A DNA stretch of 64,000 nucleotides, taken from the NCBI GenBank assembly GCA_032622095.1, contig CP136062.1, positions 4,468,001-4,532,000 on the forward strand, read 5' to 3'. Both the position numbers and the translations under genes were made by a program. The stretch is from Siphonodentalium dalli. Lineage: Eukaryota > Mollusca > Scaphopoda > Gadilida > Siphonodentaliidae. Of this stretch, positions 21,851 through 33,840 are shown one piece after another. The notes beneath the pieces were generated by a model that saw nothing but the letters and a program-made list of their open reading frames with translations, was not told where the DNA came from and did no database searches. The stretch's first letter is position 1; the number at the start of each line of letters is the position of its first letter.

Positions 21851-23555
21851 AATTGAAGATATAGTCCTATACGAGTGAACAAACTCTCGAATTATGCAAG
21901 GAAGAATTATTGCAGAGTATAAGAGAAACTTTTGATTAGAGATGTACGAATTATCTCTAATGTATCTTACGAGAGAGCAAGCGAAACCAGGGTCTTATGC
22001 AACGGTTAAATCTTGACTTTTGTACTCCCAGAAACAGAAACATAACGCAGTTTTTTTCTGTACTGCTTATCTTGAATCGTGTCGTATAAGTGTAATTAAA
22101 CAGCTAAATGGGATTTAGTAGATATGTGTTGACTATGAGACCTTTTTCTAGACGCAGAAACATGTGTACTCCGAGCAGTCTCACGAATGTGACCGATCAT
22201 AATTTATTTTGTTATCTACAGCATGAAACCTTTAAAAATTAACTGATATAAAACGGTATGAAAGATATTCATATAGTACTGGGTAAAATGCGTATATTCT
22301 ATTGTCCGTGTCTCAAAATATTAGTCATAGTTGCCTGAGATCAAGTGATAAAACACGAATATTTCGCTTTTATCACAAGAATGCATGGTGGTATACCATG
22401 AACTAAATTTATTAAAACACGCAGGAGTACCATAGATTGTCGTCAATACATTCTATACTTGACAAAATTGCCCACATACTCTGTGACAAAGACTGTGTTT
22501 CTACCTGGAAATTATATTTGGTTGAATTCACCAAGGCCACATCTACGCGAAACTTAGTATGTTTTCTTCAGCCGCATCACCACGTATACTCCTTCTCCTA
22601 AATGTTACACATAGCTGCTGCACACAGAACCACAATTAATACTATTGCGTGAATGTTCAACGTTGAAATAACATCTTTAACGGTGATCACTCGATGTTTA
22701 GCATGATTATGTGGGTGGTAATGGCAAGATATTTTCAAACAGAAATATAATGAAAACTAAGAGTGTGCATTGCGTAGCTGCATATTCCAGTTGTAAAGTT
22801 GTGATTGAAGTAAATTGAACAAATATGTCTACTAAGAACACGGTTTGTTAGCAGCATGAAAATTAATCTTACATACAATGTGTGTTGTATCGTCTCTTTG
22901 ATATGGTGAGACGCGGTGCTAATCTATTGAATCTGTGAGTGTTTATTTACAGTATAAAAAACATTGCTACCAATATGTATTGATTAATAGCACCGGGAGT
23001 GTTGACAATTCCGGAAATATAACTAACATTTAGACCGCTAGAGTGTGCACTTAAATTTTGGCGTTATATTCAATAATTAATCATCATGCCAAATGAAGCT
23101 ATCATGAACTGTGAGGCGAAACATTAGTTCGTATGTTGCACGTCCGATATTATTATTTTTGGCCCGACATTTGGATGTTGGATAAGCAGAACACCCAAAT
23201 TTAAAGACGCAAATCATTGGGGTTTAACTTGCGGTGCAGTGGCCGATAAATCCTTCAGATGGATCTGTTTAATGATGTGTGTACCTTTACAGATATTCAA
23301 CAGCCGACTTGTATATTATCAATACATATTTTCACTCCTATGTGGTTTCCCAATATGTTGCTTTCTTTGTTGTATTGCTTGCAGTTGTGACCATTTTGAC
23401 AGCCATTTCATGGCCACGATTGTATGATTCTCTGTGTGTGTCACTCTATTCGCTCACGTACTAAAATTTAACACAAACTGGTATAACGGCGTAATTCCTA
23501 TGCCACAATATATCGTATAATGACTTGTTTCGAAAACTGATGTAGTATAGACAAC
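21851..23555. other. AT-rich DNA between the inverted R copies; nothing recognised
   Basis: No tandem repeats, transposon ends, RNA genes or supported coding frames. The only frames over 60 residues (around 23239-23464) overlap each other and look like chance. Confidence 0.55.
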
Positions 23556-23740
23556 CATGTTGGACACCATCTTGGAAAACAAAGTTTCCACAAAGCGGAT
23601 ATTTGCGGATTTTGGATATGTTGTTCCTGAGGCTTTTCCGCGTCGAATGACACCAAAATCAGCTTGTATGCAATTTATTCCGGGTTTACCCCCAAATTCT
23701 GCTTCAACGACCACACTATTAGGAGTCATCATTATAAGGG
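23556..23740 (+). repeat. Dispersed repeat R, plus-oriented copy
   Basis: Reverse complement of much of 21509-21690 with scattered differences (CGGATTTTGGATATGTTGTT, CGCGTCGAATGACACCAAAA, CTTGTATGCAATTTATTCCG). It begins with ATGTTGGACACCATCTTGG, the YY1-like word also seen in the other copy. Confidence 0.7.
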
Positions 23741-23780
23741 CGTATTGTGATGATATGATAAGTTTTCTTTTCTTTAAAAT

Positions 23781-23836
23781 ACCATCGGATGGAAAATAGC
23801 GCATATCGGTAAAATCGCTATTTGCCATCCGATGGT
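23781..23836. repeat. Inverted repeat (hairpin), 21-bp arms
   Basis: ACCATCGGATGGAAAATAGCG (23781-23801) pairs with 23816-23836 with one mismatch around a 14-bp loop. It could be a very small MITE or the end of repeat R. Confidence 0.8.
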
Positions 23837-24119
23837 GAATAGACACTTCCTACTTAAGCACAAACTTGACAACTTCGAGTTATGTTTTCCAGAATGCCTG
23901 GATTTGAACACATATATTGGAACCCCTCAGTGTGGAGCAAACTGTCTTATAAATGATATTTTCATGTGGATAAGAGTATTCATAAGGTTGATAGAGGACA
24001 ATCATGATTAAATTTGAGTGTAGGAAAAAAAAAACTCATTTTTTTCGGCCCCGACACACCCACCCACGCATTGTGTCCAGAAACACATCAGCAGACACCC
24101 GCGACTATATACACTATAC

Positions 24120-24296
24120 CAGGGTTGTGGTAATCGTAATCAGTAAAATTAATCAAAGTAATCGATTACACAATTTGGAGTAATCGCCTGTAATCAGTAA
24201 TGACATTTTTTTATTACAATAAATCGTAGTCGATTACTTTCAAATGTATATGAATCATGATTACATTTTGATTACTTTTTGATTACTTTTTATAAA
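24120..24296. mobile_element. Possible hAT-type element end with TAATCGATTAC subterminal repeats
   Basis: Begins CAGGGTTGTGG, which resembles hAT terminal repeats, and is followed by a cluster of GTAATCGATTAC / TGATTACTTT words in both orientations. I could not find a matching inverted end downstream, so this may be a fragment or just a short-motif repeat. Confidence 0.35.
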
Positions 24297-25195
24297 ACAT
24301 CCATATGGATGGCTAGTGGATACACATATTCTCACACTGTAGTACTGTGGATTGTGCACATATACAAACAAGATATCAGAAACTTAGTACAAATTTTTCA
24401 TGTGGTACACTGTGTACATTCTGGCAGTGGACACAGATAACAACACACAATTGCTGAAATGTTGAATACATCATTATGATACAGACAATGAAATATTCTA
24501 ATATGAATAAAATAGGCTGGCCAACTGCAATTAGGATTAAATATTATTGTGACGGCTGCAGACAATGGCTGAAGAGTCATACTGTTACAATAGTGCTAAT
24601 TAACTGAACAAAGCAGGTGTGATGTACATCGGTAGAACCAATTCGCTGGTTTGTCATTCACTGCACTCAACGAGTTAAGCCTCATTTAATCCTCATCAGG
24701 ATATCAATGGATGATCATCAAATAAACTTTAGTGTTATTTTCATTGTGTTGGGATATGAATATAACATAACATGCAAATCATTTATAATTGTTTCTAATG
24801 ATAGTTTCATAATTATTATGCGCTTAGTTTCAATACATGCAAGAAAATTAAAAAATATCTTTAAAATATATTTGCATAAATAAATACACATCAAACATAA
24901 TATATTCCCAACAAGTTGGTGCACACCTCACCAATACATGTAAATGTACAAACTGTATGTTTATTGCTTGCTTCTTTCTATTGTTTCAGTCGTTTCTTGT
25001 TTCCATGTTATGTAGTGATGTTTTTTATTCAATATATCGAATTATACATACAAAAATGAAATTTAATGGTCAATGAGACACATTGAAATGCATTGTAACT
25101 GAGATGAATGATTTTTTGGAATCCCGGGAATATCATAGATGGTGTGTTTTTCCCAATATCGGACATGTGAACCTGGTCACTGGTATAGTAACTAT
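24297..25195. other. AT-rich DNA with no recognisable feature
   Basis: No repeats beyond scattered short A/T runs, and no supported coding frame. Confidence 0.55.
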
Positions 25196-27400
25196 TTCAC
25201 CCATCCTTGTTTAAAAAGGGTTACATAAGTCACCTCTACCTAAGTCATGTCGAGATGCCGGAGGGTCCAGATATGTCCCAATATCCATATTATATGCTAG
25301 AATCCAAAGATATAGGAACATACCCATTTTGTATGATGGCCCCTTAAATGTTTGAACCCCAAATTGGAGCCCGTGCAGTGAAAATCAAAGCCAACTATAC
25401 CCGAGTCATGTCCATATGCAGGAGGGTCCAGATTTGTCACAAAATCCACATTATATGCTAGAATCCGAAAGATATATGAACATACCCATATTATATGATG
25501 GGTCCTTAAAGTGGTCAATCCCAAATTCGATCTAGTGCAGTGTAACAAAGTTACATTTGGAAGTCGTTTCAAAACTCCGACGTGTTTTTTGACACAAAGT
25601 GACCAATGCTTATCAGAGAATAAATCCAACTAGAAAAATGAAAACATTTCACCCATCCTTGTTTAAAAAGGTTTACATATGTCAACTATACCTGGGTCAT
25701 GTCGAGATGCACATACCCATTTTCTTTGATGGACCTTTGAAAATATGAACCCCAAATTTGAGCCTGTGCAGTGAAATCCTAAGTCAACTATAACTGAGTC
25801 ATTTCCAGATGCACCAGGGTCCAGATATTTAAAATACCAATATTATATGCCAGAATCCAAAGATATAGGCACATACACATTTTCTTTGTTGGCCCCTTAA
25901 AATTGTGAACCTCAAAATTGAGCCCGTGCAGTTTAAACCTAAGTCAACTATACCTGAGTCATGTCCATATGCAGGAGGGTCCAGATATGTCCCAACATCC
26001 ATATTATGTGCTAGAATCCAAAGATATAGGAACATACCCATTTTGTATGATGGCCCCTTAAATGTTTGAATTCCAAATTGGAGCCCGTGCAGTGAAAATC
26101 AAGTAAACTATTCCTGAGTCATGTCCATATTCAGGGGGTTCGGATTTGTCACGAAATCCATATTATATGCTAGAATACAAAGATATAGGAAGATACCCAT
26201 ATTCTCTGATGGGCCCTTAAAATGATCAACCCCAACTTTGAGCTCGTGCAGTGTAAACCTAAGACAACTATACATCAGCCATGTCCATATGCAGGGGTCC
26301 GGATAAGTCCCAATAACCATATTATATGCCCAGAATCCAAAGATATAGGCACATACCCATTTTCTATGATGGGCCCTTTAAACGGTGAACACCAAAATTG
26401 AGCCCGTTCAGTTTAAGCCTAAGTCAGCTATACCTGAGTCATGTCCATATGCAGGAAGGTCCAGATATGTCCAAACATACATATGATATGCCATAATCCA
26501 AAGCTATAGGAACATACCCATGTTCTATGACGGGCCCTTAAATGTTTGGACCCCAAATTGGGGGCCCGTGTAGTCAAAACCTATGCCAACTATACCAGAT
26601 ACAGGATGGTCCAGATATAACCCCATATCCATACTATATACCCAGAATCCAAAGATATATGCACATACCCATTTTCTATCATGAGCCCTTAAATATTTGA
26701 ACCCCAATTTGGAGCCCGTGCAGTGAAAACCTAAGTCAACTATACCCGCGTCGTATCCAGATGCAGGATGGCCCAGATATGTCCCAATATCTATATTATA
26801 TGCCCAGAATCCAAAGATATAGGCACATACCAATTTTATTTGATGGACCTTTAAATATATGAACCCCAAATTGGAGCCTGTGCAGTGAAAACCTAAGTCA
26901 ACTATACCTGAATAATTTCGAGATGCAGGAGGGTCCAGTTATTCCCAATACCAATATTATATGCCTATAATCCAAAGATATAGGCACATACCCATTTTCT
27001 AAGTTGGGCACTTAAAATGGTGAACCCCAAAATTGAGCCCGTGCAGTTTAAACTTAAGTCAACTATACCTGAGTCATGTCCAGATGCAGACGGGTCCAGA
27101 TATGCACCACCATCCATATTATATGCCAGAATCCAAAGATATAGGAACATACCCATGTTCTATGATGAGCCCTTAAATGTTTGAACCCAAATTGGAGCCC
27201 GTGCAGTCAAAACCTAAGCCAACTATACCTGAGTCATGTCCTGATGCAGGACGGTTCAGATATGTCCCAATATCCATATTATACAGGTCGGTTTTTTGAA
27301 ACGACTTCCAAATGTAACTTTGTAAACCTTTTTAAACAAGGATAGGTGAAATATTTTCATTTTTCTAGTTGCGGTTATTCTCTGATAACGAACCAAAGCT
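25196..27400. repeat. ~160-bp satellite (W) framed by inverted Z modules
   Basis: About twelve copies of a ~160-bp monomer marked by CTATACCTGAGTCATGTCCA, AGGGTCCAGATATGTCCCAA, ATCCAAAGATATAGGAACAT and TTGGAGCCCGTGCAGT. Two copies lie at 25236-25550, then come a minus-oriented Z module (25551-25680), about ten more copies to 27283, then a plus-oriented Z module (27285-27395). Z carries AAACGACTTCCAAATGTAA and AAACAAGGGTAGGTGAAAT. The frame of inverted modules around a tandem core resembles composite satellite or pearl-like elements known in bivalves, but the class cannot be settled from this sequence. Confidence 0.88.
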
Positions 27401-28204
27401 GGACGCTTTGGATCGTATATGGACTATATCTGTTTTTGTGACATCACCAATTCTTATCTAATACGACACTGCTGTTTTGAAATGTTTCGACCACTTTTGT
27501 CGCACAGTAGATCGGTGGTCTTTAAGCGTTATTGTCGTAATCTGAAATAAACGTGTGCGTCTTTCAATGGCCGGAGTTCCATAATGAGGGGAGTTACTAT
27601 CGGAATTATGCATAGTGAAGTTCATTGGGTAGCCGCGTTTTACATTTTATTGAAAACATAATTATAACGTATTATGGACTGTCAAATATTTGCATTGGAG
27701 TGGCTTAAAATATAAATGTCGCGTGCAATGGGAAAATCTCATTCACTCTGGCTTGGCTGGAGACAATACTGGAATCCAAATCGAAATTCGTAATGCAAGC
27801 AAACGTTATTATATCGCGTTTAAATTATCCTAATATTACATAGTACGTACGCGAATCCGATCAACCTCAGATATCCTTCCATTTTCATGAATCGACAAGA
27901 AACACATACTTGAACAAAGCAGAAGATACATTCAGGTTATCGCAAATTTGGTCGGTGGTGAAAGCTACACGGTGACGTTGTTCGTCGAGTTTCGTTGAAA
28001 TCGACATGATGACATTTTATGAATTAAATCAACATGATGAAATCGACAAGTTTATTCGCATAGTAAACATCTCAATCGGATTGCGCACACAGCGTCAATC
28101 ATATAATGGTTAATTTAAGTAAAATACTCCTCTCTAGACAGCCAACAACCAACAGTCTTGACTTTTGAATACATTCAGTTTGATGTTGGTAGTTTATATT
28201 CTAC
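27401..28204. other. No recognisable feature
   Basis: AT-rich DNA following the inverted Z module; no repeat, coding or RNA signal found. Confidence 0.5.
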
Positions 28205-28415
28205 TAGCAGGTGACCTGACTTCGTCCGGGTTTTGACCCTGAATTGACCATTTTGAAGGTCAAGGTCAGATCGGGGTCACGATTTTACCCGTTCAAAACA
28301 CTCCCCGGAGAAATCACCCGTAGGTATCAAATTTCGTCGAAATCCGTCCAGCACTTTTCCCGGCCATAGGTAACACACAAACAAACAGACAGAAGTCCCA
28401 AAATATATATTAGAT
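28205..28415 (+). repeat. LINE/SINE 3'-tail-like repeat, copy 1
   Basis: Ends in AAACAAACAGACAGAAGTCC then CAAAATATATATTAGAT. That tail and the upstream TTTCGTCGAAATCCGTCCAG resemble 3' ends of RTE-type non-LTR elements and their SINEs. The segment holds clustered AGGTCA words near 28254-28280. A second tail lies at 28720-28806. Confidence 0.5.
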
Positions 28416-28719
28416 CATTTGTGGGTACCCGTTTCAAGGTGAGATCACCTCGAGCGGAAAAACTGACCCGATGAAAATCTCCCCCATTCCTAGGAACCCC
28501 TAAGTACGAATCACACAACACGCTCATGCCTGGACACAGACACAACACGCTCATGTCTGGACACACACACGCTCTTTATCAACGACACTGCGGATACGAC
28601 GCTCTTTAACTATCACGCGATTAACCCATGAATTACCATTGCGGTGGCGGGGAAGGGAGAAGGAGTGCTCTGACGTTCTCCAAAACGGCGGTAAACTACT
28701 GCCCGTGTATTTTGAACCT

Positions 28720-28806
28720 TAGATTGGAAGTTTGAACTCAATCGGTCCAGCCGTTTTCTCGACAAACAGACAAACAAACAGAAGTCCCAAAATATATATT
28801 AGATAA
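28720..28806 (+). repeat. LINE/SINE 3'-tail-like repeat, copy 2
   Basis: GAACTCAATCGGTCCAGCCG followed by ACAAACAGACAAACAAACAG and the same AGAAGTCCCAAAATATATAT ending as copy 1. Only the tail is shared. Confidence 0.5.
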
Positions 28807-29179
28807 TAATTTGTACAAAAGGAACGGGTTTTAAAAGATTTTATTCAGGTTTTAAGTCTGAGTCGGTTAGCTCGTAATCTGTTTGCATTGCGAATCTCTG
28901 ATTTCTCACATGCCTTGATGTATGATATGATTGACCTAATTTATACACGAAATTGCTATAGGACCCGCTCTGTCGATTATGTCTGGAATGTAATATATCA
29001 TAATCACACCACGATATTAGGTCTACGTTAATATTATTTTATGGGAATACGCATCTATGGAGTTGTTTTATAGGATTAAAAAGACACAGATATATCCTAG
29101 CTTATGCGTGTGTTTAGCTCTGATTCCTTAATTACGCTAGCGTATGGGCATATTAATCATTTGCAACTATGTGGAAAAA

Positions 29180-29470
29180 AACACGTCGGATTTTTTAAAC
29201 GACTTCCAAATGTAAATTTGTAACCCTTTTTTAAACAAGGGTAGGTGAAATATTGTTATGTTTCTAGTAGCGGTTATTCGCAGATAAGCATTTGTAACTA
29301 TGTGACAAAAAAACGCGTCGGATTTTTGAAACGACTTCCAAATGTAATTTTGTAACCCTTTTTTAACAAGGGTAGGTGAACTATTTTCCTTTTTTTCTCT
29401 GATAAGCATTTGTAACTTTGTGACCAAAAACACGTCTCATGTTTTAAACGTCTTCCAAATTTAACTCCAA
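29180..29470 (+). repeat. Z module in tandem, ~2.6 copies of ~120 bp
   Basis: Three successive copies of AAACGACTTCCAAATGTAA-type sequence with AACAAGGGTAGGTGAA and GATAAGCATTTGTAACT. The same module frames the 160-bp satellite at 25.55 and 27.29 kb. Confidence 0.85.
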
Positions 29471-30309
29471 ATGCCAACAAAAACAAAATACGACGCATTT
29501 GTAACCGGATTACTGGTCGTAGCTAATTCACGAGCAAACGTTGACTCGACATGTAAAAAAACCCCACCACGTAACCAGCAACTGGTTACACATGCGTTGT
29601 ACTTTTTTTTTCGCCACCAACAAAATATGTCATATATGACTCAAAACGAGGCGATTCTACGCCGATTATGAACCTAAAACAAAGCCTATTGTAGGGTCGT
29701 AACCTTATATACGAATAATTATAGTATACGCAAACACCCTTACCTTTGGAAATGTGAAGCTTAATTTAGTGCAGCCACGATAACAACAAGACAATAATCA
29801 TAGAGAGAGAAGATGCTCTGGTTTGCTAAATCCTTGAATCACAGCGGACTGTATACACAACTTGAAACGTTCAGCTAAACTGTAAAACGCCATTCATATA
29901 CTATTACAATTTAACAATGGTGGGTTTGTCCCCATGGGGTTACGCGTGATCATCTTACTTAATTAAAAATGATACTTCGTATACCGCTTGTATTTGCAAA
30001 GATGGGACTCTGTAATGTACATGAGATGTTTTCGTGGTGTGTGAATTCATACAAATGACTCCTTTCAGGAAAAACGTTTGGAGCGCGGTATCTGTATGCG
30101 CGCTGGAGTAAGAATTACCAATGTATACATGGCATGGTGTCAGGTTATCCTGTGGCAGCTACAAATATTGTTATGACCCTGTTTTTCGTCCTTTGCGGAC
30201 GGGACCACGATTTCCTGTTTTGACCGCGTTTCCTCTCTTGTGGACGGCGATCATGGTTTCCCGTTTTGACCGTGTTCATATCTTCAGGACAAGTTTTTTC
30301 CTGCATTAA
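29471..30309. other. No gene; one short tandem pair
   Basis: Mostly featureless. At 30193-30285 a ~56-bp unit (TTTCCTGTTTTGACCGCGTT / TTTCCCGTTTTGACCGTGTT) occurs twice. Confidence 0.5.
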
Positions 30310-30563
30310 AGTACCCCACACATGCCTTTGCCTCAAAATATGCATTTTTGGTCATCAATTTCTGATAATGGCCTCTATCTGGGTAAATTTAGTTTAGCCA
30401 ACCTTAGTTCAATATATGATGAGATACAATAAATAAAATAAAAACAGGGGTTTGGAGACTGGTAAATTTGTATCTGGAGGCTGAAAACATGAATTTTCTC
30501 AGATTTGGGAGACTAGACCTGCCCAACCGTTTATATTTAATATGGGCCATGGCAATAGCATAA
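30310..30563. repeat. Repeat Y, copy 1 (left of foldback element)
   Basis: Shares TACCCCACACATGCC, GGCCTCTATCTGGGTAAAT, ATGAGATACAATAAATAAAA, ACAGGGGTTTGGA and CTAGACCTGCCC with 31582-31915 and 33041-33440. The foldback element sits at the join with the next copy. Confidence 0.8.
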
Positions 30564-31581
30564 TATAAGTTACAGGGCGAGTTGTTGCCGGATACGGTGT
30601 CATATGAGGCGAAGTGAGATTAATATCGGGCGAGGCGCTAGCCGAGCCCGATATTAATCTCGCGGAGCCTCATATGTCACCGTAGCCGGCAACAACGAGC
30701 TCTGTAACGATTTTATCATGTCACCCACATATCATGTTTTCCGTGTGAGAATTTGAATTACTTATACGAAGTTGATTACCTGCCAGTAAGTAATTTTTTT
30801 TTCTATGGCTAGTAACTTGTGTAACGTCACAGTGACGCGTCATGGGCGTTGAACGTCAACGCATTGAATCAATGGCTAATCATCAGAAGCAGGACAACAA
30901 ACTTGAGTTTGATAATTAATTTATGAGTGTTTAGAATTTCTCAAATATATCACATGCAGCTTTTGGTATATGGTACTATGTTTTTAAATTAACAGAACTT
31001 GATTTCCGACAGATATCCCTTTTCTTTGTGCCAAAATACACCGAAAATATACCCGAGGCGGCAGAGTTCCATGAAAAACAAAATGGCGGACATCGACCCC
31101 ATATGGGAACCTAGCCCGTCCCATATGGTTTCCATATGGGACGGGCTACAACGATGACGACCCCATGTCTCCTGATATGCTTCTACCAACGGAGCGTCCT
31201 CATTGGTCGATCCAACCAGGTGACATGGTAATATAAGTTACAGGGCTCGTTGTTGCCGGATACGGTGCCATATGAGGCGAAGTGAGATTAATATCAACGC
31301 CCGTGACGCGTCACTGTGACGTTACATAAGTTAATAGCCATAGACAACAAATTTACTTACTGGCAGGTAATGAACTTTGTATAAGTAATTCAAATTCTCA
31401 CACGGAAAACATGATATGTGGGTGACATGATAAAATCGTTACGGGCTCGTTGTTGCCGGCTACGGTGACATATGAGGCTCAGCGAGATTAATATCGGACT
31501 CGGCTAGCGCCTCGCCCGATATTAATCTCACTTCGCCTCATATGGCACCGTATCCGGCAACAACGATCCCTGTAACTTATA
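30564..31581. mobile_element. Foldback-type DNA transposon, ~289-bp inverted arms
   Basis: The outer arms 30564-30852 and 31294-31581 are nearly perfect reverse complements, starting TATAAGTTACAGGG. Each arm is itself palindromic: GGATACGGTG...CATATGAGGC around a GAGGCGCTAGCCGAGCC centre. A third partial copy of the terminus lies inside at 31231-31294, and a 17-bp perfect palindrome (TAGCCCGTCCCATATGG) at 31112-31148. There is no coding sequence, so it is non-autonomous. It interrupts repeat Y; a Y copy without it is readable near 33075-33100. Confidence 0.88.
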
Positions 31582-31915
31582 GTATGGACCCAGTCTTTTG
31601 AAATTCATTTAGAAACACGTCTCATACATGTACAGTTCTTTAAAAGTATTTAGCCACATATAGAGTGAATCAAATCGAGCAGGCCAATTTTGTCCTTCCT
31701 TACCCCACACATGCCCTACCGGTGCATGTACCTCAAAATGTGCATTTGTGGTCACCAATGTCTGAGAATGGCCTCTATCTGGGTAAATTATGGCCAAACT
31801 TAGTTCACTATGATGAGATACAATAAATAAAATCAAAACAGGGGTTTGGATACTGATAAAGTTTTATTAGGGGGCTGAAAACATGAATTTTCACAGATTT
31901 TGGAGACAACACATG
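31582..31915. repeat. Repeat Y, copy 2
   Basis: Begins GTATGGACCCAGTCTTTTG and contains CTTACCCCACACATGCCCTA and AAATCAAAACAGGGGTTTGG; interrupted at 31916 by a hAT-derived element, after which Y resumes at 33041 (GTAGACCTGCCC). Confidence 0.8.
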
Positions 31916-33040
31916 TAGAGTTTTGTTTTTAATACCGTGTAGTCGGTATTGCATTTGTTGAATAGTCGGTATACCGCTGCATACTATATTTTCTTTTTTA
32001 GTCGGTTTTACGACAGCAAATGTCGATAAAATAAATATTCTGAGGCACTAAAGCGTACCTGTAAGTTATGAACGAAAGCGAGAACTAGCGAGACGGAACG
32101 AGAACCAGCGAGAACTAGCGACTGTAGCGAGACGAGACGATAACGAGCCATCGCCAAGAGCGTAACTGCAGAAAGTGCGAAAATCAATTATCACAAAGGA
32201 AGTGCCAACACGTTGTACGCTGATGGATGTGTGTTTATAGTCGTCTCATATGCACTTCAAATTAGTGTACACAAAGCAATAATTAGACTAGGTCGCCATC
32301 CATACAATTACGAAATGTAAACTATACTCTCACAATTGTTTTCGTGCTAATATTTATCCACTATCGAGACACCATGGATAAATACCATTGCTTGGGGACC
32401 TTTTTAGTATAATCTGGACTTAAATCCCCCCATGGTATAAATTCTTTAGAAAACGAACCAAGAGACATATCAATTTGATTCTCGAACTGGAAAAGTTAAA
32501 ACCACCGCCTGTGACTGAAACAAAACACGTAGATTTAATTTCAAAATCAAACACAACATCACCAGTTTGGATTCATTTCGGCTTAAAATCAGTGACCGAA
32601 GGTAAACCGACAGATAATTCGCATGCCATATGTCGCCTTCGTTCTAAAAAAGTTGCAGCGAGAAATGGCAACACATCAAATCTCATCGCTCACCTCAGAA
32701 CAAATCAACCTACAACCTACGGCAAACAAGACACTGTTCGTAAGAGGAAACGAGAAGATCCGCATACGCCATCCAAACAACAAACAAATTTTTGCATAAG
32801 CGACGTCAGTAGTTCCCCACACATTGTTAAGATCACAAGCGACATGCATTGCGTTGTCCTCTTTTCGCGTGTCCGCGTGACACCGCATTCACACGTGAAT
32901 ATTGAATTGTGTACTGCATGTTCCGAAGGATCTTAACTAGCAAAATGTTTGGACATTATTCTTGACGGTTTTTAGTCATACCGCGGTATTGATTTCAATA
33001 CCGTAATCGGTATTGTGAAGGTGGATACCGTGAAGCTCTA
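31916..33040 (+). mobile_element. hAT-derived element, internally deleted
   Basis: It begins TAGAGTTTTG and ends CACGGTATC...AAGCTCTA reversed, giving short imperfect inverted ends (TAGAG.TT). Subterminal CGGTATTG / AATACCG words cluster inside both ends, as in hAT elements. It interrupts repeat Y. A clear 8-bp target duplication is not seen; ATGTAGA occurs at both edges but overlaps the terminus. The interior holds only a decayed BED-finger frame. Confidence 0.65.
32475..32936 (+). pseudogene. Degenerate BED zinc finger (hAT transposase N-terminus)
   Basis: A 153-residue frame. Residues ~30-80 match the BED-finger layout: SPVWIHFG with the conserved Trp and Phe (32, 35), AICRLRSKK where the second Cys is now Arg (position 56), GNTSNLIAHL with the first His at 73, and TNQP where the second His is replaced. 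Two of the four zinc ligands are therefore lost. The intact family binds transposon ends in the nucleus. The catalytic RNase-H-like and dimerisation domains are absent, and the frame drifts into basic, unrelated sequence. It lies inside the hAT-derived element at 31916-33040. A dead transposase fragment rather than a host gene is the best reading. Confidence 0.72.
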
Positions 33041-33440
33041 ATGTAGACCTGCCCTATCGTTTACATTATGGGACAAGGCAGTAATATAACTTAATGTATG
33101 GACCCATTCTTTTGATACTCGTTGAGAACCACATCTCATTCAGTTCAATAGATGTATTTAGCCACATATTGCGTGAATAAAATCGAGTAGGGTAGTTTCT
33201 CCTGCCTTACCCCGGAACTGCCCTACTTCAAAATATGCATTTTGGGTCATCAATTTCTGAGAATGATCTTTATCTGGGTCAATTGTCGACAAACTGAATT
33301 CAATATGATGAGATACAATGAATAAAATCAAAACAGGGGTTTGGGGGCAATAGCATAACATAATTTATTGACATAGTCTTTGGAATGTATGCTATACTAT
33401 TAGTATATTCTTGAAAACATTAATTTTCACAGATTTGGGA
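33041..33440. repeat. Repeat Y, copy 3
   Basis: Carries GTAGACCTGCCCTATCG, GTATGGACCCATTCTTTTGA, TATGCATTTTGGGTCATCAA and AAATCAAAACAGGGGTTTGG. It lacks the foldback insertion, which makes it the reference for the empty site. Confidence 0.78.
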
Positions 33441-33589
33441 GTCTAGTCAGTGATTCTCCTTAAATCAGTGGACCTCTCAGGCATGAATGGCTTTCGCTTT
33501 CGATTTTTAGTAAGAAATAACAGTTACTCAATTTCCCCAATAATATTCTAATAGTATACAATAATTATCATAATTTGAATGCATTATTT

Positions 33590-33840
33590 ACCGTAAAACA
33601 CGCTTTGTGTGAGCCGAGAATTTGTTTTATATACATTATATGGCACGTAGATAGTGAGCGATAACCAAACACTCAAGACCATGGCGATTGTTTTGATTGA
33701 AAGTAATTCATAGCGACGCATTTAACACCAAAATCTTGAGAGGTGGAGATTAGCAATGGCTATACCGGTATGTTGTAAACAACTTGGTGCCATTTCTAAC
33801 AACAATCAATTTGTGGGGGCCTACTCCGTGTTGAGTGTTT
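33590..33840. repeat. Dispersed repeat D, copy 1
   Basis: Shares GAGCRATAARCAMAACACTC-like sequence, ATTCAACACMGAAATCTTGA and TGTTGTAAACAACTTGGT with 34235-34455, and a more diverged copy at 55375-55625. Confidence 0.72.

Noticed and set aside
24120-25195. Complete hAT element starting at CAGGGTTG
   Set aside because: No inverted CAACCCTG end or 8-bp duplication was found downstream, so only a possible element end is reported.
20996-27400. Relation between the ~164-bp (20.99 kb) and ~160-bp (25.2-27.3 kb) tandem repeats
   Set aside because: The periods are close, but I find no shared words between the monomers, so I treat them as separate families.
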